Assembly: GCA_963854835.1 (NCBI GenBank)
Contig: OY978525.1
Coordinates: 32,759,253 to 32,823,252, forward strand
Source: Megamerina dolium
Taxonomy: Eukaryota > Arthropoda > Insecta > Diptera > Megamerinidae
DNA: 64,000 nt
Direction: 5' to 3'
The notes under the pieces were generated by a model. The model did not search any database. It was not told where the DNA came from and worked only from the letters and a program-made list of their open reading frames with translations. A program made the translations under genes and the position numbers. This document shows positions 34,472 through 44,520 of this stretch, piece after piece (the stretch's first letter is position 1; each line of letters starts with the position of its first letter).

Positions 34472-35910
34472 CAAAATACACTGAAAAATATTTTGAATTC
34501 ATTATAAGACTATGTGTAATACAGGGTATTTTCAACAAGAGCATGGTCGCATATAGCCATCCATAAAACAGAACAATAAAAACAAATCACAACAAATCAC
34601 CTTGCTTCTCAGGTTTGTTTCGTCCACGGTTCTGGAAGATATATTAGTGAAATAACAAAATAACAGGTTTTATGAATCAAGAATACCAATTAGTGGGTAG
34701 GCACTTTAAGAATAATTATTCGTGTAAAATGAATATCCCACACCATTTTATATTTGAAACAGATTGAGTTTAGATTTTGGTAACATATATTGATATTCAT
34801 GCATCAAAATCAAAATTGTTTCATCTTCTTTCTGGAATTGAACCGGGATGTACTTAGAGGCCATTTCAAATGAAAAATACTTTAGACACTTTTCGTAGAG
34901 GGGAAAATCCTCTAAATCCTATTCATATACAATGAGATCGACATGTACATAAATTGTGAAACCCGGCCAGATCAATGTCGACATCTCATTTTGTTTTTTC
35001 AATTTGTTGGACTGATTGACTTAGAGTTTCAGGGTTGATTTTTCCGAAGATATCTCAGTGTTGTTGCACAATTATTGGAATAGGTGGTGGCTGAGGACGC
35101 CTTATTGATATGATTTTGTTCAATTGATTGTGGTGTCATGTTTTTTCTAACAACACATTAACTGTCGAGGTAACAAAATATATGGCACACGTACATATAA
35201 TGCAACATTTTACGTAGAGGACATTACGTAAAAAATAGCGGTATTCACCAAGCGTAGCAACTGGTCTGACAGATGTCTATAATAACAGATTAACTCTAAA
35301 ATGCAACAAAATAAATACATTTGATTTAAATTCAGTCCATCTTCTTTGGAAGGCAGAAAAGGTCTAGTTTCAGTTTACATGTGCCAATAGGGATTCCTAG
35401 TAATTAACCTGTGGCCATGAATTAATATTGAGGGATTTTCGTTAGATGGCGTATCTTGTATATTTGCTATCGGACTATATTTATTTCGACTTTCTTTTCA
35501 ATTTCGTTTAAACAACCAAAAGACCTTTGAGCAAACAAAACAACATTTGCGAGTAGTTTTACTTTTCATGTTTAATTAAAAGAAAAGTATATCGATTAAA
35601 ATATAAAATTATTGGTTTCGTCGTTTTAAGAGTGATAATTGCGACTTTGACGAAAAAGAGCTTTCTGGGCAACCAAAAAGGTTTGAAAATTAAGAATTGA
35701 CGACTTTATTAGATGAAAATTCAAGAATTGGCAACATCGTTTTCTAAATAAACCTTATTTGTAGCTCTTTAGCATAGAGATCATGCTTGTAAGAAAAGAA
35801 ACTATTCACTAACTATTGGTATTGATATTCTGCTATTCAATTCATCTGCCAGATCAGTTGTCCTACTTTGTGAATACCACTAATATAATAAATATTGTCA
35901 TTGATTAATT
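34472..35910. other. Upstream region of the second Gr gene; no other gene seen
   Basis: AT-rich duplicated flank. Shared words with unit 1 include TTTTCAACAAGAGCATG (34519), AATAGCGGTATTCAC (35236) and CTGCCAGATCA...GTGAATACCACTAATAT (35847-35884). No conserved open frame. Confidence 0.5.
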
Positions 35911-35913
35911 TAT

Positions 35914-35949
35914 TATAAAACTAATCCATCCAAGTCAATTTATTCAGTT
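35914..35949 (+). promoter_or_regulatory. Possible core promoter of the second Gr gene
   Basis: TATAAAA at 35914-35920 and TCAGTT from 35944, 32 bp from TATA start to the initiator A. Conserved with the first Gr gene, although the sequence between them differs. Confidence 0.35.
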
Positions 35950-35955
35950 GGCAAA

Positions 35956-37264
35956 ATGTTGCGCGAGCGTTTATATCGATTTACTCTACGCAGTATCTAT
36001 TATTATTTATTGGTAATGGGATTATTTCCAGCACTTTTCAATTGGGAAAGGATGAAATTTCGCAAATCTAATATCTATCTGATGTACAGTGCTGTAATAC
36101 ATATTGGCCATATTCTTCTAGTGCCAAGCTTTTGTAGATATTTTATTGGAATTTTTTTAGAGATTCCCCGCTTACAAACAATTGCATGGTGTGGATTGGT
36201 GCAAACCATGGCAAGAACATTTATGCCAATACTAGCTATGATGGAATTATGGTTAAATCGACAAAGTCTGTTTGATACATTTCGTGAATATCAACAGTTT
36301 ATGAAACATTTTCATGATGATGCTGCCTCTGCCTCTGATGATGTTGACGATAATGTTGATGATGACGCGGATACAATTTCTTCGTCGCAGCGATACAAAA
36401 ACGTGACAATACGCAAGGAATGGCATACAATCTGGATGTTTTCATGTCAAGTTTTGACATTAACAATTAGTTTGACTCTAGCAATATTGTCTGTAACTTT
36501 GAATGCTTATCTATGGGGCTCTTTTAATTTATCTGCTGTCATGATGTTAATTACAGCAATGATTTTCATTATCTTGTTACAAATCTATGAACAATTTCAA
36601 TATATTAACATTACTCTCGACGACTTGCAACATAAATTGAGAAAATACATGCATCATCATCATCATCAGGTTGGAAGTACAAGATTCATGGAACATATTT
36701 CTCAACGGCTCTCCACTTTGAGTCTGATGCATTTAAAATGTCATCAATTGAGCGTAAAAATATTTCAATGTTGTGAACTATCATTCGCATGCATTATATT
36801 CGTATACTACCTTGTATATATTCGTTTTATACATCTTGTAATTGATATCGCCTTTAGAAATCAAGAGTTGCTCATTTGGAGGATATCCGTAAATATAATA
36901 TTTTTGACAATATTTTTTTCGAGTGGACTCCTATTAGTGTTTGCTGTTGATGGGATTCTTAAAACGAGTAATGCGACTGGTCCACTAGTTCGTGAATATG
37001 TCGATCTGTTGGCTGATTGTCAAGATAAGGATATTAACCGGACGGTGAGAATACAATCCGTTTCATTCAATATACATGCGCTTACATTTGAAATATTTTT
37101 CAATTCATTTTTAGTTGGAAGTATTTGCGAGCTATTTACGGTGTCACAAGCTGACCTTCACAGTATGTGGTTTCTTTGAATTTAATCGAGAGGCTGCTTT
37201 TTCATTTTTTTTGGCATCATTAGTGCAAGTCACTGTATTGATGCAGTTTGATTTAGCAGTGTAA
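35956..37264 (+). CDS. Gustatory receptor (Gr family), paralog 2
   Basis: A 412-residue receptor from exon 1 (35956-37044) and exon 2 (37115-37264). The 70-bp phase-0 intron (37045-37114) starts GTGAGAAT and ends TTTTTAG; it is 11 bp shorter than in paralog 1. Here the intron happens to stay open, but reading through it gives a tail ending at 37179 that does not align, so splicing is the better model. The membrane segments match paralog 1. About 27 residues differ. They cluster at 46-70 (second hydrophobic segment and following loop), in the acidic loop (one extra codon near 128), at 174-194 and at the His-rich 232-236. Exon 2 differs by one residue. VQ again replaces TY before the final QF. 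Intact; ligand unknown. The closest relative in the window is 25965. Confidence 0.88.
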
Positions 37265-37603
37265 ACAGTAGTAATAATTTTTTTCATTTTAATGATATAT
37301 TGCACAATATTCCACTAATATATTTTCTTAAGCACTAACAATCGTTTTATTTAATTTATTACCATTTTTGGAAAATCCTTGATTATAACTTCAAATATAC
37401 AATGTATATATTTTTACCTAACATACTTCATATTTGCTCGGAAGCAAAAAAAAAAGTATACCAAATATCTTCATAAATTACACTATGGTAGTGAAAAAAG
37501 TTTTCAACATTCTAGTAAATTTTATCGGTTCAGGCAAGCCCACAAATCAAATTTTCAAGAAATCGATTTTACACTTTCACACCATTTTGCACAAAATAAA
37601 TGA
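37265..37603. other. 3-prime flank of the second Gr gene; no gene seen
   Basis: The first ~155 bp align with the 3-prime flank of paralog 1 up to TTTTTACCTA, where unit 1 has RTE copy B and this unit continues with private sequence. AATATA at 37317 stands where paralog 1 has AATAAA. Confidence 0.55.
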
Positions 37604-39046
37604 CCTTACAGTCGGCTAGGGCCGACCAAATTATACCCTGTATATGTAGATATATATAAAAAGTTTGCTCGAATTCCATCTTTTTCTTTTATTTCCACTA
37701 CTTTGTATGGGGGCTACAGTAAGAAGTAGGCGTGGCTCGCCAGTTTTTTTTAGAAACAATTTTTGCATATAATACTAATCTACACCCGAAATATGGTTGG
37801 CTTTGACGAAGTACTTTGTAAGTTATGGAGGTTTTAAAAAGGATAATTTAAGGGAGATTTTTTAGATAATTCCGAGGCTTAGTATGGGAGCTATATAAAA
37901 AGTGGGCGTGGCCTACCTCTTTCTTGTATATCACATTAATTTTGCAATATTAATCCACAACTTAAATTTGGTTGTCCTGTGCTGAATAGTTCGTAAGTTA
38001 TATAGGCTTAAATATTTTTTAATTGCGGTCACTTTATATGGGACCACCAATAAGAAGTGCGCGTGGCATGTTGATTTTTTGCCAGATTTTTTCCGACTAC
38101 CATATTAAACTAGGCGTCAATTATAGTTATTCTAGACAGAAGATTGCAGAAGTTACAGTTGTTTCAATTTAAAAGAAATTCGGTCATTTTGTATGGGGGC
38201 TACTATAAACAGTGGGCGTGGCGCGTCCAATTCCTGTGAGTCTAGTTGCTCTTACAATATGAATCCATACCTTAAATGTGATTGTTCTACGCTGAATAGT
38301 TTGTAAGTTACGGCTCTTAAAATTTTTGTTTAAGTCGCTCGACTTTGTATGAGAGCCCCAAAAAGACTTTTTGCCACATTATTTCCGACTACCGTATTAA
38401 TCTAAGTATCAATTATGGTTATTCTAGTCAGAAGATTGTAGAAGGTACAGCTGTTTCAATTTAAAAGAAGTACAGACACAGACACTTTGTATGGGAGTTA
38501 CTATAAAAGTAGGGGTTCCCAACTTTTTTGAAGAAAAAAAAACAGAAAATTCTAATTGAATGGGGAATGTTTATTATCATTTGAAAGAACATTCTTTGGT
38601 ATTTATTTTTTGAAGATTATCTCTTTCAAATGTTGGCCGCGGCTACGTCTCAGATGGTCCATCCGTTGAGTCCAATTTTCGATGACTTGTTCTTGCACAA
38701 GCTGTATTTTGTACGCTTTCAATTTAAGATGAGAATTTAATAAGAGAATATGATTCCTGTACATCTTTATCCCAGCATGTGCTCATACTTACTAACCTAC
38801 ACACACACACACACACACACAAATATATACACGAAAATAGCTCAATATTTGCTCAAGTTATCGTACGAACAAGCCAGGTGACAGACAGACGGACGGACGG
38901 ATGAACGGATGGACATCGTTAAATCGAAAATTTAAGCGACGCTGATCACGAATATATATAATTTTCTATATTTCCGGAGATTCCTTCTAGTGGTTACAAA
39001 CATCTGACCGAAATGAATATACCTTGCATATTATGCAGGGTATAAA
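37604..39046 (+). mobile_element. DINE-like repeat with GGGCGTGGC modules, copy 2
   Basis: Second full-span copy of the 18649 repeat: CCTTACAGTCGGCTAGGGCC, then ATTATACCCTGTATATG at the left, and TTATGCAGGGTATAAA at the right. It has the same internal modules. The ACGG tract is only about three units (near 38885-38905). A foreign segment of about 280 bp replaces the last module (38512-38790). It is absent from the corresponding place in unit 1. Confidence 0.75.
38512..38790 (-). pseudogene. Deletion-fused Tc3-like transposase remnant inside the DINE-like repeat
   Basis: On the - strand LKAYKIQLVQE (usually in the N-terminal half) runs directly into QVIENWTQRMDHLRRSRGQH and LKEIIFKK-stop (the C-terminus), without the DDE core. 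The same transposase type appears at 22294-23099 and 46354. The segment starts with GGGGTTCCCAACTTTTTTG on the + strand, perhaps a terminal sequence. A CA dinucleotide run at 38800-38821 follows. Confidence 0.6.
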
Positions 39047-39230
39047 GAATCGAAAATATTTTTAAACTTCACCCAGTGAAAGAGAAAAAACGTAGCAGTT
39101 GAGCAAAAATACTGCTTTAAAATTTTCCTGAAGAAAAAATTACAGAAGATACATTTTAAAATTTATCCTTGAATATCCTTGAAGAAAAACCAACTATTTT
39201 CTCAAAAAAAAAAAATTTATACTAAAAGCT
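39047..39230. other. No gene seen
   Basis: Spacer between the DINE-like repeat and RTE copy C. Confidence 0.5.
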
Positions 39231-39957
39231 GGTCTGGCGATGTTTTCGCAAAGTAACGTGTATAACTGCCTCAACCGGGTGGGGGTAGTCATGTACCTTG
39301 CTCTGCTTACTATGTGATGACGTCTTCATTATTAATAGGGGTCCTCCTGGCACCCTCTGGGAGGTGGCTGAAGTGAGTGGCTGAAGTGAGTGGCTTTGTG
39401 GATGACCACCGTAAACGAAATAAGGACCATGATTTACGAATATGCACCTGGATTGTTCGGTCCCTTTATAGAGAGAGTGCCTCTATCCAGCTAGTTGATA
39501 TTATCGAGAAATACAGAGCTGACATCACCGCTCTCCAGGAAATACGATGGACGGGACAGGGCTGCTCCAAAAGAGCGTCCTGTGATATACACTGCAGTTG
39601 CCATGCTGAAAGGCACGAATTAGGATGTGGATTTTTGGTCAACAAGAGACTACGACACCTTGTCTCACATTTCACGCCTGTGAACGAACGGCTGGCCACA
39701 ATCCGCAGCAGGGCAAAATTCTTTAACATCAGCCATATATGTGCCCACACTCCGACGGATGAGAAGGACAATGTGACAAAGGAGAGCTTCTTTCAGCGCC
39801 TCGAAGGAGCCTACGACCGCTGCCCCCGCCAAGATATCAAAACCGTGCTTGGTGAATTTAATGCCTGGGTGGGCAAGAAAGGTACCTTTGGTCCAACTGT
39901 CTTCAATTCAGCCTCCACCAGGTCACCAACAGAAAAGATCAAGCGCCTGAGTGGCGG
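39231..39957 (+). mobile_element. RTE-like LINE, copy C (5-prime half)
   Basis: Starts at the family 5-prime end (GGTCTGGCGATG). It has a shortened leader and a long open endonuclease frame (39377-39964). The sequence jumps from PTVFNSASTRSPTEK to the linker motif KIKRLSGG, so about 640 bp are lost relative to copy B. It is then joined directly to the shared unit block at TTATTGAGAATAAAC. The RT and the 3-prime end are missing. Confidence 0.85.
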
Positions 39958-39964
39958 TTATTGA
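39377..39964 (+). pseudogene. RTE endonuclease domain, truncated
   Basis: 195 codons. Key segments are ICTWIVRSLYRES (WNVRS in active copies), ALQEIRWTGQG with the metal-binding Glu, GCGFLVNKRLRHLVSHFTPV, ICAHTPTDEKD and TVLGEFNAWV (GDFNA in intact enzymes). The C-terminal SDH region is deleted. Confidence 0.75.
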
Positions 39965-40950
39965 GAATAAACTTTGCGATATCTCCAATGTTCCATATGA
40001 GAAGATTATTACTTAAAATATATTTACAAAGACACACACCGATTACGTTGGTTCCAGTGTTACCTCAAGGGCGATGGGTGTTGGCATTTCTTCGTTGTTG
40101 TCAATGTTTCTTCTTTTAACCCTTGCTACCTTGCTGCCATTGGCATATTTGCAGAAATGTGCTAAAGTTGCTCTTACTCTAAAGCATTATGCAGCGTGGT
40201 CTAATGTCATCCTGTACATAGTAGAACTTATAATCAGTGGTTTTTAATTCACATACCATTCTACAGTCATACAGATTACAGATCACCACTTGATCTGGAC
40301 GAGTATCAGCCGAAACGTTTTGGGCTGCAGAGTTTTGCACCACAATGACATCGACTCCGAGATCGTCATTCGATTCCAGTTCAGAATTCGATAGAGCATC
40401 CAGGATTACGCCACCGACTAGTTCTATTTCCGCACCTATATCAGAATCAGATGCCCTTGTATCAGATTCTTCATCCTAATTAATCACGTCTCCGTTCTCT
40501 GGAAGAGGCACCAAGGCTTACCATAGCTTGTTTATTTTCGCTATCTTCCAAATGGAGGGGTGAGGGATGCTCATTATTTCTTTAAGAACTTTCTCTTAAT
40601 CAGAGGATACCGAAAAAAAATAAAATTTCTGATCGAGGCAGACTTTAACCTCTCTCGAAAACCAATTAAAGGAAACTACTTCATGCGAGTAGCTTCCTGG
40701 TTCATTCGGGGCTCGTCTTCTGTTTATCGTACAGTTCGGATGAAGAGGTTTGTCCCAGCATCAAAACTCACCAACTCTGTTCTGACGTTTTAAATCGCTG
40801 TATGTTATAATTAGACCCATTCCAGTATCAGTTCTGATGCCTTTACCCACAAACTTGAAAATAATACGATACACCATAGATACCTGCCATAGATACTTCC
40901 TACTTATCATCGTTATTATAATGTTGAATATTATAATCGAACATTATTGA
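39960..40950. repeat. Unidentified block shared by both duplication units, copy 2
   Basis: Partner of 30505-31440. On the - strand (about 40490-40275) it reads DEESDTRASDSDIGAEIELV and LDALSNSELESNDDLGVDVI, then VVQNSAAQNVSADTRPDQV. This is the same acidic frame as in unit 1, with an in-frame loss of about 20 codons between SEL and ESND. It could be a relic of an unknown protein. Confidence 0.55.
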
Positions 40951-40954
40951 GAAT

Positions 40955-40986
40955 ATTTAATGTAATGGAGCTCCATTACATTAAAT
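40955..40986. repeat. Perfect 32-bp palindrome, copy 2
   Basis: Identical to 31443-31474; no arm has changed in either unit. Confidence 0.9.
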
Positions 40987-41021
40987 TAACGTCAGCTCTA
41001 TTGGCAAATTGCATTCAATAG

Positions 41022-41120
41022 CTAAAAGGTCAAATTTCGTAATTTCATGATTGTAGTAAATATGTCTAATACACGGAACTCCCAACTGATAACTGATTGC
41101 AGTGCTTTCTATTTAATATA
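41022..41120 (+). repeat. Short direct repeat R, copy 4 (end of unit 2), with empty mariner site
   Basis: Aligns with 31541-31637 and runs straight on through TTTAATATATTTGATTTTC. The TA near 41117-41120 is the site where unit 1 carries the mariner. Confidence 0.8.
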
Positions 41121-41289
41121 TTTGATTTTCTTTAAATTACTCAAATACACTCTCCTATAATTACAATATTATTATAGTTATTTCAAAAGAGTTCACCCAA
41201 AAGACAATATCTGCGCCTTGAAGAAATATTCATGTAAAAGAGTGTCTGTTTTTTAGTGAAAGCTAGCACGTACTTCATTAGCTAAAGCC

Positions 41290-41800
41290 AATTTGATGGC
41301 AGAAGAGGGGAAAATGAATGGGCTAATCCGACTGGTTGAAATCACTCTCATTTGATTTCCGGACCATACAAATATTGAAGTGAATGAAACGGCCAATGAA
41401 ATGACCCATCTTTGTGCTTCTTTGGGCATACATCTATGCGCTATAAGTTCACGTTATCGCTGTGGCTGTCAAAAGAAGCAACTATGTACCTGCACAATCT
41501 GCAACTAGCAAACAATGGAACATGTAAGTGACTAACAAAGTGAAGCACAATCGACTTGACACGTGAATAGAACCCTTAAAATGTTATGCTTGCTGTGGTT
41601 TTCTCTGGGCACCGGTGTATAGGGGCGTCTTTTCAATACACACTGCAGAAGTTGTGAAAACTTGGAGGAAGCTATAAGGGATTACACTTTCTCTCTGAGT
41701 ACCCGACTCTAGCAATAAGGCGAAAATGGTTCATAAGAAATTACTTCATGGACAATCTGATCGGCCGGACAGAAGTTAGTCAGAAGAACCTCTTACATAA
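41290..41800 (+). pseudogene. LINE RNase H relic (R1/LOA-like)
   Basis: LVEITLI-stop-FPDHTNIEVNETANEM near 41335-41400 matches the RNase H segment V(T/R)L.WVPGHxGIxGNExADELA, with Asp near the end. What follows is too decayed to read reliably. It may belong to the same type of element as 3625-4345. Confidence 0.5.
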
Positions 41801-43480
41801 CATCAATTCGACGGGATAGATTTAGTTAGGCTCACTTGTAAGAACTGTGGTGCCAAAACAGCATTTGATAGTAATTCTGTGAAATAGTGGAATTTCAGTA
41901 CATTACTCACACCAAGCAATTAACGCAACAAGAAGCACACTCTAAACCTCCTCTGTTATATTGCAAGAGAACATCACGGGACGTATAATTTTAATGTTTG
42001 GCATTTTCAAATGCCCTTCAATATGATGAGACATGACGTCGTTGGAATCTTTTTTGTGGTACCGCGAGGGACAAAGTCAAATCATGGCCGAAGTGTATCA
42101 ACAAATTAATTGGAACATATCTCATACAGACCCAGGCCTATAAACAGCAACTAGTCAGCCAGATTAAATGGTATTATATACCCTAAGTAATAACAATGGT
42201 CCAAGCAACATATCGACAATATTTATTTAATCGAAATTAATTAATTAATTGCAATTGTGCGATTTTTTTCATTATTTTTAAAACTACATATAAAATGGAT
42301 ATCCGTGTACATATTATTATCATATATGTATGTATTACATAAGTACGAAGAGAGTTAATAGCAGAACATGTCGATATATTGACATTAATACTTTGTTCGA
42401 ATATATGTAGTATCAACGTATTAAAGCTCATATCGCACAATGGCAGGCAATATTTCTCACACTACAAAAAAACTTGCATACGCATTGTAACATATATGTA
42501 CACGCAGCAAAGATTTACACAATTATGCTTGCGTGGTAAGAAGAATTAATCTTGCGTACAACATCAAAAAATTAAATATCAGCACACACATGAGAGAGCA
42601 TTTCAACTTAAATACTCATACTCTACTATGTACAAAATCAAAAAAGAACAACAAACAGCAGCAACAGCAACAACATCAAAATGCGCAATCACGCAAATAC
42701 GCATTAACATGCATCCGCCGCATAAGTATGACTCGTACATACATACAATCGTGAAGTGGATGATGGATGAAGAATGAATATTATGAAGTAGGAATGAAAT
42801 GAAATGTAATAAATACGCCATATTTTAAATATATACGCCAACATGAACGTATATAAAAGTGCTTTTAAGAGAATAAGCACACATACAAATTCATATGCGC
42901 ATAGGCATTTTTGCGAATTTAAGTAATTCACAAGGTGTCATAAAATCATATTTTACATATTTTCAAGTTGAACAAAAATATGATATATGAGTATACATCC
43001 GCCTAATTTCAACATACACAACATTTATATAAATTCATACAATTGCGGTGAAAGCCAAGCAATTTTACAGATTGTCAAATTTTAGAATATTATGACAATA
43101 TGCTGTGACACTTTGTGAATTTCAAAATTGAGCTTGCAATGCTTATATGAGTGCACTGATTTTTAGCTCATATTAGTACATTGAGGTGGGCCGGTTTTGG
43201 AAAAGTCTTTTATCCTAGGTTTCATTCGAAATTGTGAATGAACAGTTTCTTTTTTTTTTTTTTCTTTATGATTATTACTCATTCCGTTCTCTGATTATAT
43301 GAAACAAAAATTGTATTTCTTTGATGTAATCCTCCCTTCATTTCAAAACTCTTTCTGCAGTGTCGTAGAGTCATCGCAATTAAAATTTACCACATGACAA
43401 AAAATTAATGATTGATTCACATTTCCGAAGAATAATAAGATATTTACGCTGAATTCTAATATATTTAAAAAGTAATGCTT
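41801..43480. other. No gene seen
   Basis: AT-rich sequence with CAG/CAA repeats near 42650-42680 and CATA tracts. The small open frames are low-complexity. Confidence 0.55.
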
Positions 43481-43489
43481 TTAACTTCA

Positions 43490-44520
43490 TGTGTTTTCTC
43501 GTCCGTTTTGTATGGGAGCACCCTTAATAGATGAATATAGGGTGTAATGTTGATGATGGCAAGTAATGTTGTTTTGAAAAAAATCAATAAAGAAGGGGTA
43601 TATCGTATATTATATCTCATTAGCAACACCCCAGTAGTGCTGGAAGCTCAGTATATACAAAAATGACAATTTTGTAGAGGAGACCACTTAAGGACTTTAG
43701 AAAAAACAATTTATTGATGTCGGCCTAACCTTTAATTCCTCTAAAAGCGATTTCTGGTTTTCAATTTTCATATATTTTTGCATTCATTTTGTATGATAGT
43801 CGCCTTAACGTGCCGAGACAGAGGATAAGTGGGTATGGAAAAAAGATTCAAGACATAATAGAAAATACAGTTCACCTTTCTCTACGAAATTCTTTAGCCT
43901 TCACAAAATTATTTGTCAATTTTCAGGTAGTTTTCGTTCAATTTGTATGGCAACTCTCATAGTGAGCGGACGCATAGAGTAAGTTTGTTTGGGGGAAAAA
44001 TATTGACTAGGTAAAATTAGTGGAGTTCGAAGTGTCATTTGTCCCTGAGCAGTTATGGAACTATTTGTTGATTTACTTGCGCATTTAAGTTTATTTTGTA
44101 TGGCAACCCCCGCAATGAGTTGATATATGGTGTAAGTATGTTCAAAAAAATATGAGAAAGGTAAAACTAGCGAGGGTCAGAGTTCCTTTTTACCATCACC
44201 CCTGCCTTCTAGGCAGCTATGGAGTTATTTGTTGATTTGATAATGCATTTGAGTTCATTTGCTATGGCAACTCCCTTAATGAGTGAACGTATGAGATAAG
44301 TATGTTGGGGGCAAATTTTGGAAGTGAAAATTAATGGAGGTCGGAGTTACATTCACCCTCCTAGAGGTGATTCCTGGGCAGCTCTGAAATTATTTGTTTA
44401 TTTGTTGATGCATTCAAGTGCAGTTTCCATGGCAACTCCCTTAATTATTTGTTGATTTTCTGGTACAATGAAATGAATTTTATATAGGCTTCCTCTTAAC
44501 GGATGGATATAGGATATAAG
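43490..44520 (+). repeat. Array of diverged ~200-bp modules, left array
   Basis: About five diverged units, each with TTTGTATGGSARCYCCC, AATGAGTGAATATAGGGT, GTAAGTATGTTGGGG-like, GGAGTTC and GGCAGCTATGGAGTTATTTGTTGAT segments. The order is constant and spacing roughly 190-220 bp. Relatives lie at 3300-3438, 50950-51390 and 51700-52400. No reading frame is preserved, so I treat it as a non-coding tandem repeat. Confidence 0.6.

Larger units (their letters stand above)
32775..41275. repeat. Segmental duplication, unit 2
   Basis: Tandem partner of 21900-32770, in the same orientation. It contains private insertions: a SINE (33203), a Jockey fragment (33951) and a complete DINE-like repeat (37604). 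It lacks the Tc1-mariner, RTE copy E and mariner of unit 1. It ends near AAGAGTGTCTGTTTTTTAG, matching the end of unit 1 at about 32745. Confidence 0.8.

Noticed and set aside
37045..37179. Alternative C-terminus of the second Gr gene from reading through the intron
   Set aside because: It does not align with the Gr C-terminus, while the spliced exon does, and paralog 1 has a stop in the intron.
42533..42754. Gln/Asn-rich frame as a prion-like or opa-repeat protein
   Set aside because: Short, AT-rich, dominated by CAG/CAA repeats, and no splice or start evidence.
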